Shown here in pieces: positions 31,671-41,800 of a DNA stretch of 55,605 bases. Below the pieces are notes generated by a model. The model did no database searches. It was not told the DNA's origin and saw only the letters and a program-made list of their open reading frames with translations. The first letter of the stretch is position 1. Each line of letters starts with the position of its first letter. This stretch comes from Rhizobium sp. Q54. GTDB lineage: Bacteria; Pseudomonadota; Alphaproteobacteria; Reyranellales; Reyranellaceae. Location: contig CAMDOT010000010.1 of NCBI GenBank assembly GCA_945903635.1, positions 1 to 55,605 of the forward strand, in the 5' to 3' direction. A program made the translations under genes and the position numbers.

Positions 31671-33260
31671 CTAAGCCAGCGCAAATCCCTCGTAGTCGTT
31701 CTTCACCACGGTCTCGCAGGCGGCGATGTAGGCTGGCAGGCCACCGATGTACGGCATGAACACGCGCGGTTTGCCGGGAATGTTGGCACCGACGTACCAG
31801 GAGCTGCAGGTCGAGCGCAGCGTGATGTTGGCGAAATCGCCGACCTGGCCGACCCAGGCTTCCTGCGCCTCGTCGACCGGCTCGATCACGTTCACGCCCT
31901 TGGCGCGCAACGCGTCGAGGCAATCGGCGATGAAATCGACGTGCTGCTCGATCGAGGGAAGCATGTTGGTCAGCACCGACGGGCTGCCCGGTCCGGTGAT
32001 GGTGAAGAGATTGGGGAAACCCACGACCGTTAGGCCGAGATAGGACTTCGGCCCCTCGCACCATTTGTCCTTGAGGGCGACACCGCCACGGCCACGGATA
32101 TCGACCTTCAGCAGCGCGCCGGTCATGGCGTCGAAGCCGGTGGCCAGCACCAGGCAATCGAAACTGTAGTCCTGGCCCTTGGCGCGCAGGCCTGATGCGG
32201 TGATGCGCTCGATCGGCTGGTCGCTGATGTCGACCAGCGTCACGTTGGGACGGTTGAAGGTCTCCCAATAGCCGGTATCGACGCACAGCCGCTTGCAGCC
32301 GATGATGTTCTTCGGCGTCAGGATTTCGGCGGTCTCAGGATCCTTCACCACTTCGCGGATCTTGGCGCGCACGAAGTCAGCCGCGGTCTTGTTGGAGTCG
32401 TCGTTCAGCAACAAATCCGAGAACGACGCCATGAACCCCAGCCCGCCATAGGTCCAGCGCTCTTCGAACAGGCGGCGGCGTTCGGCCTCGGGCGTCTCGA
32501 TCGCCGAGGCCATGTTGATCACGAAATCGATGCCGGACGGCTTGGTCTTGGCGCGCTTGCGCATCTCGGGGTAGTGCGCCTTGACCTTGGCGACATAGGC
32601 CGGGTCGAGCGGCTTGTTGTGCGCCGGCACGGTGTAGTTGGCGGTGCGCTGGAACACCGTAAGGTGCTTGGCCTGCTGCGCCATGACCGGGATCGACTGG
32701 ATGGCAGAGGAGCCCGTGCCGATCACGCCCACGGTCTTGCCGGTGAAATCGACACCTTCGTGCGGCCAGTTGCCGGTGTGATAGGTCGGGCCCTTGAAAT
32801 CCGCGAGACCTTCGATCCTGGGTGTGTTGGGCGACGACAGGCAGCCCATGGCGGTGATGACGAAACGCGCCACCACTGTATCTCCCTTGTCGGTCTCGAC
32901 CCGCCAGACGTTCGCCGCCTCGTCGAAAACAGCCGCGGTGATCCGGGTTTCGAAGCGGATATCGCGCCGCAGGTCGAAGCGGTCGGCGACGTGGTTGGCA
33001 TAGCGCAGGATCTCGGGCTGGGTGGCGTACCGCTCGGTCCACTCCCATTCCTGTTCCAGCTCGGCCGAGAACTGGTAGGAGTACTGCACGCTCTCGACGT
33101 CGCAGCGCGCGCCGGGATAGCGGTTCCAGTACCAGGTGCCACCAACGCCCTTGCCGGCCTCGATCACGCGCGCCGTAAAACCCTTCTGGCGCAGGCGGTG
33201 CAGCATATACATGCCGCCAAAGCCCGCGCCGACGATCACCGCATCGAAATCCGTCGACAT
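31671..33260 (-). CDS. Flavin-containing monooxygenase (Baeyer-Villiger type)
   Basis: The 529-aa type I Baeyer-Villiger monooxygenase-like protein has the FAD motif VGAGFGGMYML at residues 10-20, the NADPH motif VGVIGTGSSAIQS and, between them, the fingerprint FKGPTYHTGNWP (F-x-G-x3-H-x3-W-P). CDVESVQYSYQF and GGTWYWNRYPGA are also typical of cyclohexanone and phenylacetone-type enzymes. The reaction would be oxidation of a ketone to an ester. GGAGGG precedes the ATG at 33260. The substrate is unknown. Confidence 0.92.
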   Translation of the reverse strand: MSTDFDAVIVGAGFGGMYMLHRLRQKGFTARVIEAGKGVGGTWYWNRYPGARCDVESVQYSYQFSAELEQEWEWTERYATQPEILRYANHVADRFDLRRDIRFETRITAAVFDEAANVWRVETDKGDTVVARFVITAMGCLSSPNTPRIEGLADFKGPTYHTGNWPHEGVDFTGKTVGVIGTGSSAIQSIPVMAQQAKHLTVFQRTANYTVPAHNKPLDPAYVAKVKAHYPEMRKRAKTKPSGIDFVINMASAIETPEAERRRLFEERWTYGGLGFMASFSDLLLNDDSNKTAADFVRAKIREVVKDPETAEILTPKNIIGCKRLCVDTGYWETFNRPNVTLVDISDQPIERITASGLRAKGQDYSFDCLVLATGFDAMTGALLKVDIRGRGGVALKDKWCEGPKSYLGLTVVGFPNLFTITGPGSPSVLTNMLPSIEQHVDFIADCLDALRAKGVNVIEPVDEAQEAWVGQVGDFANITLRSTCSSWYVGANIPGKPRVFMPYIGGLPAYIAACETVVKNDYEGFALA

Positions 33261-33367
33261 ACGCCCTCCGGCAACCACATGAATCCGTGACAAACTTACT
33301 GCGACAGGGGACGTGACCGCGCAAGCCTTCCCGTGCCACCTGTTTCGAGCAGGAATTGAGGAGAGGA

Positions 33368-34705
33368 ATGCGACCGATGGGCGACAGCGCCTACCCGGCA
33401 AGCTGGTATGCCGCCACGCGAGACGCGAGCGCCGACCGTCCGCCCCTCGCGGCGCGGATCGAGGCCGATATCGCCGTCGTGGGCGGCGGCTTCGCCGGCC
33501 TGCACAGCGCGCGGCTGCTTGCCCTGCAGGGCAAGCGCGTGGCGCTCGTCGAGCGTCGCCGCATCGGCTGGGGCGCGTCAGGCCGCAACGGCGGCTTCGT
33601 CGGGCCGGGTTTCGCCGCGCGATCAGGGGCACTGATCGACAAGCTCGGCCTCGAGCATGCGCGACGACTCTACGCCCAGTCGCAGCGCGGCGTCGCCATT
33701 GTGCGCGAGGCCATCGATGGGCTGGGCCGACCCGACATCTGCATGGGGCCTCTCCTCATGGGGTCTGGCAAGCTCAGCGTCTCGCGCACCGACCAGGGTC
33801 CGGGCTTCGCCGACCGCACGCGCGCCTTGGCCCAGAAGCTCGGAGCGACATTCGAGCCGTGGGATTCCGCCCGCGTGCGCGCCCTGCTCGATACGTCGCG
33901 CTACCATCAGGGGATCCACGATCCGTCATCGTTTCACATTCATCCTTTGAACTTCGCGTTGGCATTGGCCGCCGACATCGAAGCAGCCGGCGGCGCCATC
34001 CATGAAGAAACCGAAGCGGTCGAACTGTCCCGCGAGGGCACGGTCTGGCGACTGCGGACGCCGCGCGGCGAGATCGCGGCACCTCACGTCGTGCTGGCAG
34101 GCAACGCCGATCTCGGCCGTGTCCAGCCGCGGATCGCACGCGCCGTGCTGCCGGTTGCCACCTACGTCGCCGTCACCGAAAAGGTCGGACCTGGACTTGC
34201 CGAGGCGATCCGCTGGGCAGGCGCGATCTCCGATACACGCCGCGCCGGCGACTATTACCGCGTGATCGACGGCGACCGGCTGCTGTGGGGTGGCCGCATC
34301 ACCACCGACACGCGCGAGCCGCCGCGCCTGCGCGAGATGATGCGCGGCGATATTCTCTCCGTGTATCCGCAGCTCGGCGACATCCGGATCGCGTACGCCT
34401 GGCCCGGCATCATGGGCTATGCGCCACACAAGATGCCCCAGGTCGGCGAGATCGAGCCCGGGCTCTGGATCTGCTCGGCCTTCGGTGGTCATGGGCTTGC
34501 CCAGACGGCGGCCGGCGCCGACGCCGTCGCCGCCGGCATCCTGGGCGACGATGCGCGCTGGCGCCTGTTCGCTCCATTCGGCACAAGATGGGCCGGCGGG
34601 CCGTTCGGGCGGACCGCCACGCAGCTCGTCTACTGGAACCTTCAGGCGCGCGACTGGTGGGACGAGAAGCGACAGGCCGAGAACGCGGAGACCTTGCGGA
34701 CATGA
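33368..34705 (+). CDS. FAD-dependent oxidoreductase (DAO/PuuB-like)
   Basis: The 445-aa protein has the N-terminal dinucleotide-binding motif IAVVGGGFAGLHSARLLALQG and the RIGWGASGRNGGFVGPGF segment of gamma-glutamylputrescine oxidase-like (PuuB/OrdL) flavoproteins. The C-terminal FAD motif is GLWICSAFGGHGLAQT. It probably oxidises an amino or iminium compound. Two ATGs (33368, 33377) follow GAGGAGAGGA; I took the first. Its TGA overlaps the ATG of the molybdoenzyme gene by 4 nt. Confidence 0.9.
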   Translation: MRPMGDSAYPASWYAATRDASADRPPLAARIEADIAVVGGGFAGLHSARLLALQGKRVALVERRRIGWGASGRNGGFVGPGFAARSGALIDKLGLEHARRLYAQSQRGVAIVREAIDGLGRPDICMGPLLMGSGKLSVSRTDQGPGFADRTRALAQKLGATFEPWDSARVRALLDTSRYHQGIHDPSSFHIHPLNFALALAADIEAAGGAIHEETEAVELSREGTVWRLRTPRGEIAAPHVVLAGNADLGRVQPRIARAVLPVATYVAVTEKVGPGLAEAIRWAGAISDTRRAGDYYRVIDGDRLLWGGRITTDTREPPRLREMMRGDILSVYPQLGDIRIAYAWPGIMGYAPHKMPQVGEIEPGLWICSAFGGHGLAQTAAGADAVAAGILGDDARWRLFAPFGTRWAGGPFGRTATQLVYWNLQARDWWDEKRQAENAETLRT

Positions 34706-37002
34706 CCACGTCGACGATCGGCGATTCACCCAGGCGACGCGAGGATGCGCGTTTCGTCACCGGCGGCGGCGCCTACCTCGACGACCTGCGCTTCGACCGC
34801 ACGGCGCACGCCGTCGTCCTGCGTTCGCCGCACGCCCATGCGCTGATCACGTCCATCGACACGACCGTGGCGGCAAGCGCCCCCGGTGTGCTCGCCGTCC
34901 TGACGGCGGCCGATGCCGACGCCGACGGGCTGAAGCCGTTGCGCCCCTACGTCGAGGCGAACGTCCTGACCGGCGAACGGTTTACCTTCGCCCTGCAGCC
35001 GCTGCTGGCGACCGGCAAGGTCCGCTTCGCAGGCGAACCGGTGGCGCTGATCGTGGCGGAAACGCACGCCGAGGCGCTCGACGCGGCCGAACTGGTAACG
35101 GTCGACTACACGCCGCTGGCCGCCGTCACGACGGCAGACGCCGCACGCGCAGCAGGCGCGCCGACGCTGTCGCCGGAAGTGCCGGGCAATGTCTGCGTCG
35201 ACTGGCGGACCAGCGACACCCCGGGCGCCGACAAGGCCTTCGCAGAGGCCGCCCATGTCGTCACCCTGCAGCTCGACAATCATCGCATCGTCATGAATCC
35301 GATGGAGCCGCGGGGCGGCGTTGGCCAGTTCGATCCGGCGAGCGGCCGCTACACACTCCATGTCTCGAGCCAGAACATCCACATCAACCGCAACCATGTC
35401 GCCCGCGCGCTCGGCGTCGATGCGAGCGACGTCCGCTTCGTGGCGCCCGATGTCGGCGGCGGCTTCGGCGCCAAGAACTTCGCCTATGCCGAACACGCGC
35501 TGATCCTGTGGGCGGCGCGGCGCACGGGCCGGCCGGTGAAGTGGATCGCGAGTCGCAGCGAGGTGTTCCTGTCGGACCATGCCGCGCGCGACATGTGGGC
35601 CGAGGCCACACTCGCCCTCGACGTCGAGGGGAAATTCCTGGCGCTCAAAGTTTCGAGCGTCGCCAATCTCGGCGCCTATATGGCCGGCGCCGGCGGCGGC
35701 GTGCCGACGTATCAGTATGTCCACCTGCAGGGCACGGTGTATCGGCTGCCCGCGATCTCGCTGCACATCGTGGCCGTCCTCACCAACACCGCGCCGATGG
35801 GCGTCACGCGCGGCCCTGGCTTCGCCGAAACCGTGAACATCCTCGAACGGCTGATCGACGCGGCGGCACGACAGGGCGGGTTCGACCGGGCTGAACTGCG
35901 CCGCCGCAACATGGTGCCGCCCGAGGCGATGCCGATGACCAATGCCTTCGGCTTCCAGGTCGACAGCGGCACCTTCGCGCAGACCCTCGATCACGCGCTC
36001 GCCCGCGCCGACACGGGCGGCTTCACCGAGCGGCGGCGGCAGAGCGAGGCGTCAGGGCGGCTGCGCGGCCTGGGCTTCGCCTACCACATCAAGGGCACGG
36101 GTGGCCCGCCCGACGAGAACGTCGACATACGTTTCGAAGCAGACGGCACGGTGTCGCTGATCACCGGCACGCAGCATATCGGCCAGGGCCACGAGACGAC
36201 TTTCCCGCAGATCCTCAGCACGCGCCTTGGCGTGCCCAACGACCGCATTCGGCTCTGCCAGGGCGATACCGACCTGATTGCCGCAGGCGGCGGCCACGGC
36301 AGCTCGCGCGCCACCTACATGGGCGGCACGGCGATGTGGCGGGCCTCGGACGAGATCATCGCCAAGGGAACGGCGCTCGCCGCCGATGCGCTGGAAGCAT
36401 CGGAGGCCGACATCCGCTTCGAGGATGGGCGCTTCGTCGTCTCCGGTACCGACCGGTCCATCCCGCTGCTCGAGGTCGCGGCGCTGGGCCGCGACACGGG
36501 CAAGCCGCTCGACACGTTTCATGCCTGGACCCGCGAGCACATGACTTTTCCCAACGGCGCGCACGTCGTCGAGGTCGAGATCGATCGCGACACCGGACGC
36601 ACGAGCCTCGCACGCTACACCGCGGTCGACGACTATGGCGTCCTGGTCAACCCCATGATCGCCACGGGCCAGGCGCATGGCGCGATGGCCCAGGGTGTGG
36701 GCCAGGCCCTGCTCGAACACGCGACCTACGATCCACGTTCCGGCCAGATGATTGCCGGCTCGTTCATGGACTACGCCCTGCCGCGCGCCGACGACCTGCC
36801 GTCGTTCGATCTCGGCTTCAACCCCACGCCCTGCACGACCAACCCGCTGGGCGTGAAAGGCTGCGGCGAAGCCGGCGCCATCGCGGCCTTCCCCGCCATC
36901 GCCAACGCGATCCTCGATGCGCTGGCGCCCCTTGGCGTCAATGGCTTCGACGGGCCGGCCAGTCCGGCGCGCATCTGGCAGGCGATGCAGGCAGCCCGAT
37001 GA
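34702..37002 (+). CDS. Xanthine dehydrogenase-family molybdopterin-binding subunit, divergent active-site loop
   Basis: The 766-aa large subunit has the hammerhead domain (GGGAYLDDLRFDRTAHAVVLRS), GGGFGAK, and the C-terminal GVKGCGEAG with the catalytic glutamate. The loop that reads AYRGAGR in form II enzymes reads GVTRGPGFAE here, so two to three residues at the substrate site are changed. No FAD or 2Fe-2S subunit gene is linked. The ATG at 34702 overlaps the stop of the FAD oxidase and its own stop overlaps the DUF938 start, giving a coupled three-gene unit. Confidence 0.9.
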   Translation: MTTSTIGDSPRRREDARFVTGGGAYLDDLRFDRTAHAVVLRSPHAHALITSIDTTVAASAPGVLAVLTAADADADGLKPLRPYVEANVLTGERFTFALQPLLATGKVRFAGEPVALIVAETHAEALDAAELVTVDYTPLAAVTTADAARAAGAPTLSPEVPGNVCVDWRTSDTPGADKAFAEAAHVVTLQLDNHRIVMNPMEPRGGVGQFDPASGRYTLHVSSQNIHINRNHVARALGVDASDVRFVAPDVGGGFGAKNFAYAEHALILWAARRTGRPVKWIASRSEVFLSDHAARDMWAEATLALDVEGKFLALKVSSVANLGAYMAGAGGGVPTYQYVHLQGTVYRLPAISLHIVAVLTNTAPMGVTRGPGFAETVNILERLIDAAARQGGFDRAELRRRNMVPPEAMPMTNAFGFQVDSGTFAQTLDHALARADTGGFTERRRQSEASGRLRGLGFAYHIKGTGGPPDENVDIRFEADGTVSLITGTQHIGQGHETTFPQILSTRLGVPNDRIRLCQGDTDLIAAGGGHGSSRATYMGGTAMWRASDEIIAKGTALAADALEASEADIRFEDGRFVVSGTDRSIPLLEVAALGRDTGKPLDTFHAWTREHMTFPNGAHVVEVEIDRDTGRTSLARYTAVDDYGVLVNPMIATGQAHGAMAQGVGQALLEHATYDPRSGQMIAGSFMDYALPRADDLPSFDLGFNPTPCTTNPLGVKGCGEAGAIAAFPAIANAILDALAPLGVNGFDGPASPARIWQAMQAAR

Positions 37003-37592
37003 AACGCCATGCGCCCGCGACGGCCCGCAACCGCCAACCCATCCTCGACGTCCTGCGGCCACGCTTGCCGGCCGAGGGTGTCGTGCTCGAGATCGCGAGC
37101 GGCTCGGGCGAGCACATCGTCCATTTCGCCGCAGCGCTGCCCGGTCTCGTCTTCCAGCCGAGCGATCCCAACGCCGAGGCGCGCGCCAGCATCGACGACT
37201 GGATACAGTCCGAGGGCCTCGGCAATGTCCGGCCGGCCCTGGCGCTCGATGCGACCGGCGATGCCTGGCCGATCGAGCGGGCCGACGCCGTGCTCTGCTG
37301 CAACATGATCCACATTGCCCCGTGGGAGGCAGCGGTCGGGCTGATCTCCGGCGCGGCACGCATCCTGGCCGAGGGTGGGATACTCTATCTCTATGGCCCC
37401 TACCGCCGGGACGGCCGGCACACGGCGCCCAGCAATGAGGCATTCGACCGCGACCTGCGGCAGCGCAATACGGCCTGGGGCGTGCGCGACCTCGAGACCG
37501 TGGCAAAAATCGCCGCGGCACAGGGCTTCACCTCGCCCGAAATCATCGACATGCCGGCCAACAACCTGTCGCTGCTGTTCAAGCGGACGTGA
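36999..37592 (+). CDS. DUF938 SAM-dependent methyltransferase-like protein
   Basis: The 197-aa class I methyltransferase-like protein has motif I at VVLEIASGSGEHIVHFA and a DUF938-typical ADAVLCCNMIHIAPWEAA followed by LYGPYRRDGRHTAPSNEAFD and NNLSLLFKR. The family is uncharacterised. The ATG at 36999 overlaps the TGA of the preceding molybdoenzyme gene, so the two are translationally coupled. A role in modifying a cofactor or substrate of that enzyme is possible but not shown. Confidence 0.9.
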   Translation: MKRHAPATARNRQPILDVLRPRLPAEGVVLEIASGSGEHIVHFAAALPGLVFQPSDPNAEARASIDDWIQSEGLGNVRPALALDATGDAWPIERADAVLCCNMIHIAPWEAAVGLISGAARILAEGGILYLYGPYRRDGRHTAPSNEAFDRDLRQRNTAWGVRDLETVAKIAAAQGFTSPEIIDMPANNLSLLFKRT

Positions 37593-37671
37593 CGGACCGC
37601 CAAGGTGGCATTCGGCCGGGGGATGCGGTAACGCTTGGACCGTCAGAACCTCGGGGAGCGTTGCCGGAACC

Positions 37672-38835
37672 ATGCTGAATCGCAGCCTTAAGGGTTGGAT
37701 CGCGCTGCCCCTGCTGGCGGTGTCGCTGTCGGCCTGCAAGCCCGAGAACAAGTTCATGCCGCCGCCGCCGGCCGAGATCAGCGTCGCCGTGCCGCTGCAG
37801 CAGCAGGTGGCGCCGTTCGAGGTCCTGACGGGCAATACGGTTGCCTTCGCCTTCGTCGACCTCGTCGCCCGCGTCGAGGGCTTCCTCACCGCGATCCAGT
37901 ATGTCGACGGCGCCTTGGTAAAGAAGGGCGACACGTTGTTCGTGATCGAACAGACGATGTACAAGGCCAAGGTCAAGGAGGCCGAAGCAGGCGGCGCCGC
38001 GGCCAAGGCGGTGCTGGTGCAGGCGGAAGCCGAATTCGTCCGCCAGGAGACGCTGCTGAGGCAGAACGTGTCGTCTCAGGCGACCTACGACACCGCTAAG
38101 GCCAAGCGCGACAGCGCGCGCGCCAATGTCGAAAGCAACGAAGGCAATCTCACCGTCGCCCAGACCAACCTCGGCTACACGACGGTGCAGGCGCCGTTCG
38201 ACGGCATCGTCTCCAAGCATCTCATCACCGTCGGCGAGCTTGTCGGCAACGGCGTCGCCACCAAGCTGGCGACGATCGTGCAGCTCGATCCGATGTACGT
38301 CACGTTCAACATGAGCGAACAGGACGTCCTGCAGATCCGCGAGAACCTCAAGGAGCGTCGCCTCGATGTCGAGGAACTCAGCAAGATCCCGCTCAGCATC
38401 GGCCTGATGAACGAGGACGGCTTTCCCCACGAAGGCTTCCTCAACTACGTCTCGCCGGAGATCGATGCCACGACCGGCACGATCCTGGTGCGCGGCCTGT
38501 TCAAAAATCCGAACCGGAACCTGATCCCCGGCTTTTTCGTGCGCGTGAAGGTGCCGAAGGGCCTCGCCGCGGCGACCGCGCTGCTGGTACCCAACCGGGT
38601 GTTGGCCGAGGACCAGGCCGGCAAGTACCTGCTGGTCGTCAACAAGGACAACGTCGTCGAGCAGGTGCGCGTGACCACGGGCCAGCTGCTTCCCGGCGGC
38701 CTCAGGGTGATCGCCACCGGCCTCAAGGCCGACGACCGGGTCGTGCTCAGCACCAACAGCCGCGCGATCCCGGGCGGCAAGGTGGTTCCCAAGCTGACCA
38801 CCATCGCCGCCGATACCTCTGCTCCGACGAAGTAG
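37672..38835 (+). CDS. RND efflux periplasmic adaptor (membrane fusion protein)
   Basis: The 387-aa lipoprotein has the lipobox VSLSAC, with the acylated cysteine near residue 21. It has the biotinyl-lipoyl-like half motifs (LVARVEGFLTAIQYVDGALVKKGDTLFVIE and LGYTTVQAPFDGIVSKHL), an intervening coiled-coil hairpin (about 95-150) and a beta-barrel domain. It links the inner-membrane pump to an outer-membrane channel. The RND gene begins 18 nt downstream. No outer-membrane factor gene is present in the window. Confidence 0.92.
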   Translation: MLNRSLKGWIALPLLAVSLSACKPENKFMPPPPAEISVAVPLQQQVAPFEVLTGNTVAFAFVDLVARVEGFLTAIQYVDGALVKKGDTLFVIEQTMYKAKVKEAEAGGAAAKAVLVQAEAEFVRQETLLRQNVSSQATYDTAKAKRDSARANVESNEGNLTVAQTNLGYTTVQAPFDGIVSKHLITVGELVGNGVATKLATIVQLDPMYVTFNMSEQDVLQIRENLKERRLDVEELSKIPLSIGLMNEDGFPHEGFLNYVSPEIDATTGTILVRGLFKNPNRNLIPGFFVRVKVPKGLAAATALLVPNRVLAEDQAGKYLLVVNKDNVVEQVRVTTGQLLPGGLRVIATGLKADDRVVLSTNSRAIPGGKVVPKLTTIAADTSAPTK

Positions 38836-38853
38836 CCGGGCTGGACCGCAGCG

Positions 38854-41800
38854 ATGATCTCGGAATTCTTCATCAACCGGCCGGTTCTGGCCAACGTTCT
38901 CGCCATCGTCATCGTGCTGATCGGCGGCGTTGCGTTGTTTACCCTGCCGGTCTCGCAATATCCCAACATCGTGCCGCCGACGGTGCAGGTCACCACGACC
39001 TACCCCGGCGCCAGCGCCAAGGTCGTCGTCGACAATGTCGCCCTGCCGGTCGAGCTGCAGGTCAACGGCGTCGAGAAGATGATCTACATGCAGTCCTACA
39101 GCACGGACGCCGGCACCTATGCGCTGACCGTCACATTCGAGATCGGCACCGATCTCAACTTTGCCCAGGTGCTGGTGCAGAACAAGGTGAGCGCGGCGCT
39201 GGCGTCGCTGCCTCCATCGGTCCAGGCGCAGGGCCTGATCGTCGAGAAGAAGTCGACGTCGATCCTGCAGATCATATCGCTGACGTCGCCGGACGAACGC
39301 TACAACAGCCTCTATCTCAGCAACTACGCGACCATCAACCTGGTCAACGAACTGTCGCGACTGCCCGGCGTCGGCAACGTCAACGTGCTGGGCGTCGGCC
39401 AGTATTCGATGCGCGTCTGGCTCGACCCGGAGAAGCTCTACACCTACGGCCTCACGCCGTCGGACGTCAGCAAGGTCATCCAGCAGCAGAGCCAGGACGT
39501 GAGCGCGGGCCAGGTCGGCATGCCGCCGGCGCCCAAGGGGCTGGACTTCCAGTACACGATCGACGTTCTCGGCCGGCTGAGCACGCCCGAGGAGTTCAGC
39601 AACATCATCGTCAAGGCCGACCAGGGCAACGGCGGCCGGATCGTCCGGGTGAAGGACATCGGCCGCGTCGAGCTAGGCGCCCAGACCTACGCCCAGACCT
39701 CCCAGATCAACGGCAAGCCCAACTCCGGCATCGCCATCTACCAGCTTCCCGACGCCAACGCCCTCGACGTCGCCAATTCCGTCAAGGCCAAGATGGCGCA
39801 ACTGGCCAAGGAGTTCCCGCCGGGCCTGGTCTATGACGTGCCGTTCGACACCACCCGCTTCGTGACGGCGTCGATCAACGAGGTCTTCATGACCTTGCTC
39901 GAGGCCGGCGTCCTGGTGCTGATCGTGATCGTGATCTTCCTGCAGGACTGGCGCGCGATGCTGGTGCCGGCCACGACGATCCCGGTGACGATCATCGGCG
40001 CCTTCGCCGCCATGGCGGCAATGGGTTTCACCATCAACACGACGACGATGTTCGGCATCGTGCTGGCGATCGGCATCGTGGTCGACGACGCCATCGTGAT
40101 CGTGGAAGGCGTCGCCCGCCACATCGAGCGCGGCATGTCGAGCCACGACGCCGCGATCCAGGCGATGAAGGAGCTGTTCGGCCCGGTCATCGGCATCACG
40201 CTGGTGCTGATGTCGGTGTTCATCCCGGCCGCCTTCGTGCCCGGCCTGACCGGCAAGATGTTCGCCCAGTTCGCCCTGGTCATCGCCGCCACGGCCCTGA
40301 TCAGCGCCGTCAATGCCGCCACGCTGAAGCCGACGCAGTGCGCCATGTGGCTGCGGCCCTCGGTGCCGCCGGAAAAGCGCAACATCTTCTTCCGCAGCTT
40401 CAACAAGGTCTACGACAAGCTCGAGAACGCCTATGCGGCCCTGGTCGGCGCGATGGTCAAGCGCGCCGGCCTGATGGTCCTTCTCGCCCTGGTGCTGGCC
40501 GGTATCGGCGGCTGGGGTGTCGCCCGCCTGCCGACCGCCTTCAGTCCCACCGAGGACCAGGGCTATCTGATGATCGGCGTGCAATTGCCGGACGGCGCCT
40601 CGCTGGAGCGCACCGGCGCGACACTCGATCAGGCGGCGAAAATCGCCATGGCCATGCCGGGCGTCGAGAACGTGGTGGCGCTGGGCGGCATGTCGGTGCT
40701 CGACAGCAATTCGGCGCTGGCGAACGCCGCCGTCTCCTACGTCATCCTGAAGGACTGGGGCGTGCGCTTGAAAGCCGGGGGCCAGGACCTTCGTACCATC
40801 GTGACGAATCTCATGAAGGAGTTGCAGGTCCTGCAGGACGGCCGGGCCTTCGTCATCGTCCCGCCCGCCATCCAGGGCATCGGCAATGCCGGCGGCTTCC
40901 AGATGCAGGTCGAGCAGAAGGACGGCAGCTTCGACTACGGCAAGCTGCAGCGCGTGACCGACGCCCTGCTCGAGCAGGCCGGGACGCAGTCCGCGCTCAC
41001 CAACCTCGTCACCTCGTTCCGCGCCAGCGCCCCGCACGTCCGCGTCGAGGTCGATCGCGTCAAGGCGGAGTCGCTCAGGGTCCCGGTCGGCGAGGTGTTC
41101 ACGACGCTCTCGTCCTACATGGGCGCCGGCTATGTGAACCGTTTCAACAAGTTTGGCCTCAGCCTCCAGGTCTACATCCAGGCCGATTCGCAGTACCGCA
41201 CGCGGCCCGAGGATATCCTGAGGCTGCAGGTGAAGAACCTCGACGGGCAGATGGTGCCGATCGGCGCCATCGCCGAGCTGCGCGAAGCCCAGGGTTCGCC
41301 GCTGATCAGCCTCTACAATCTCTATCCGTCGGCGGCGATCGTAGGCGCCCCGGCGGCCGGCTTCAGCTCGGGCGAGGGCATCGCGCTGATGGACGAGATC
41401 GCCAACGTGATCCTGCCGCCCGGCACCGGCTATGAATGGACGGCCATGGCCTACCAGGAGAACGTCGTGGGCAACCAGCTCATGTACGTGTTCGCCCTGG
41501 CCATCCTGCTGGTCTATCTCTGCCTCGCCGGCCAGTACGAGAGCTGGATCGCGCCGCTTGCCGTGATCCTGGCGGTGCCGCTGGCGCTGAGCGGCCCGGC
41601 CATCGCGCTCACCGCCGTCGGTCTCGCCAACAACATCTACACCCAGATCGGCCTGATGCTGCTGATCGCGCTCGGCGCCAAGAACGCGATCCTGATCGTC
41701 GAAGTCGCGCGCGAAGCCCGACTGGTCGAAGGCAAGGACATCGCCCATGCCGCCGTCGAGGCGGCCCGCACCCGCTTCCGCCCCATCCTGATGACCTCCT

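Noticed and set aside
29954-34705. Gamma-glutamylated amine pathway linking gamma-glutamyltransferase and the PuuB-like oxidase
   Set aside because: The two genes are separated by a leftward monooxygenase gene, and no PuuA, PuuC or PuuD genes are present.
39673-41748. Long minus-strand frame (691 codons) opposite the RND pump
   Set aside because: Antisense shadow; the pump motifs on the plus strand are complete.
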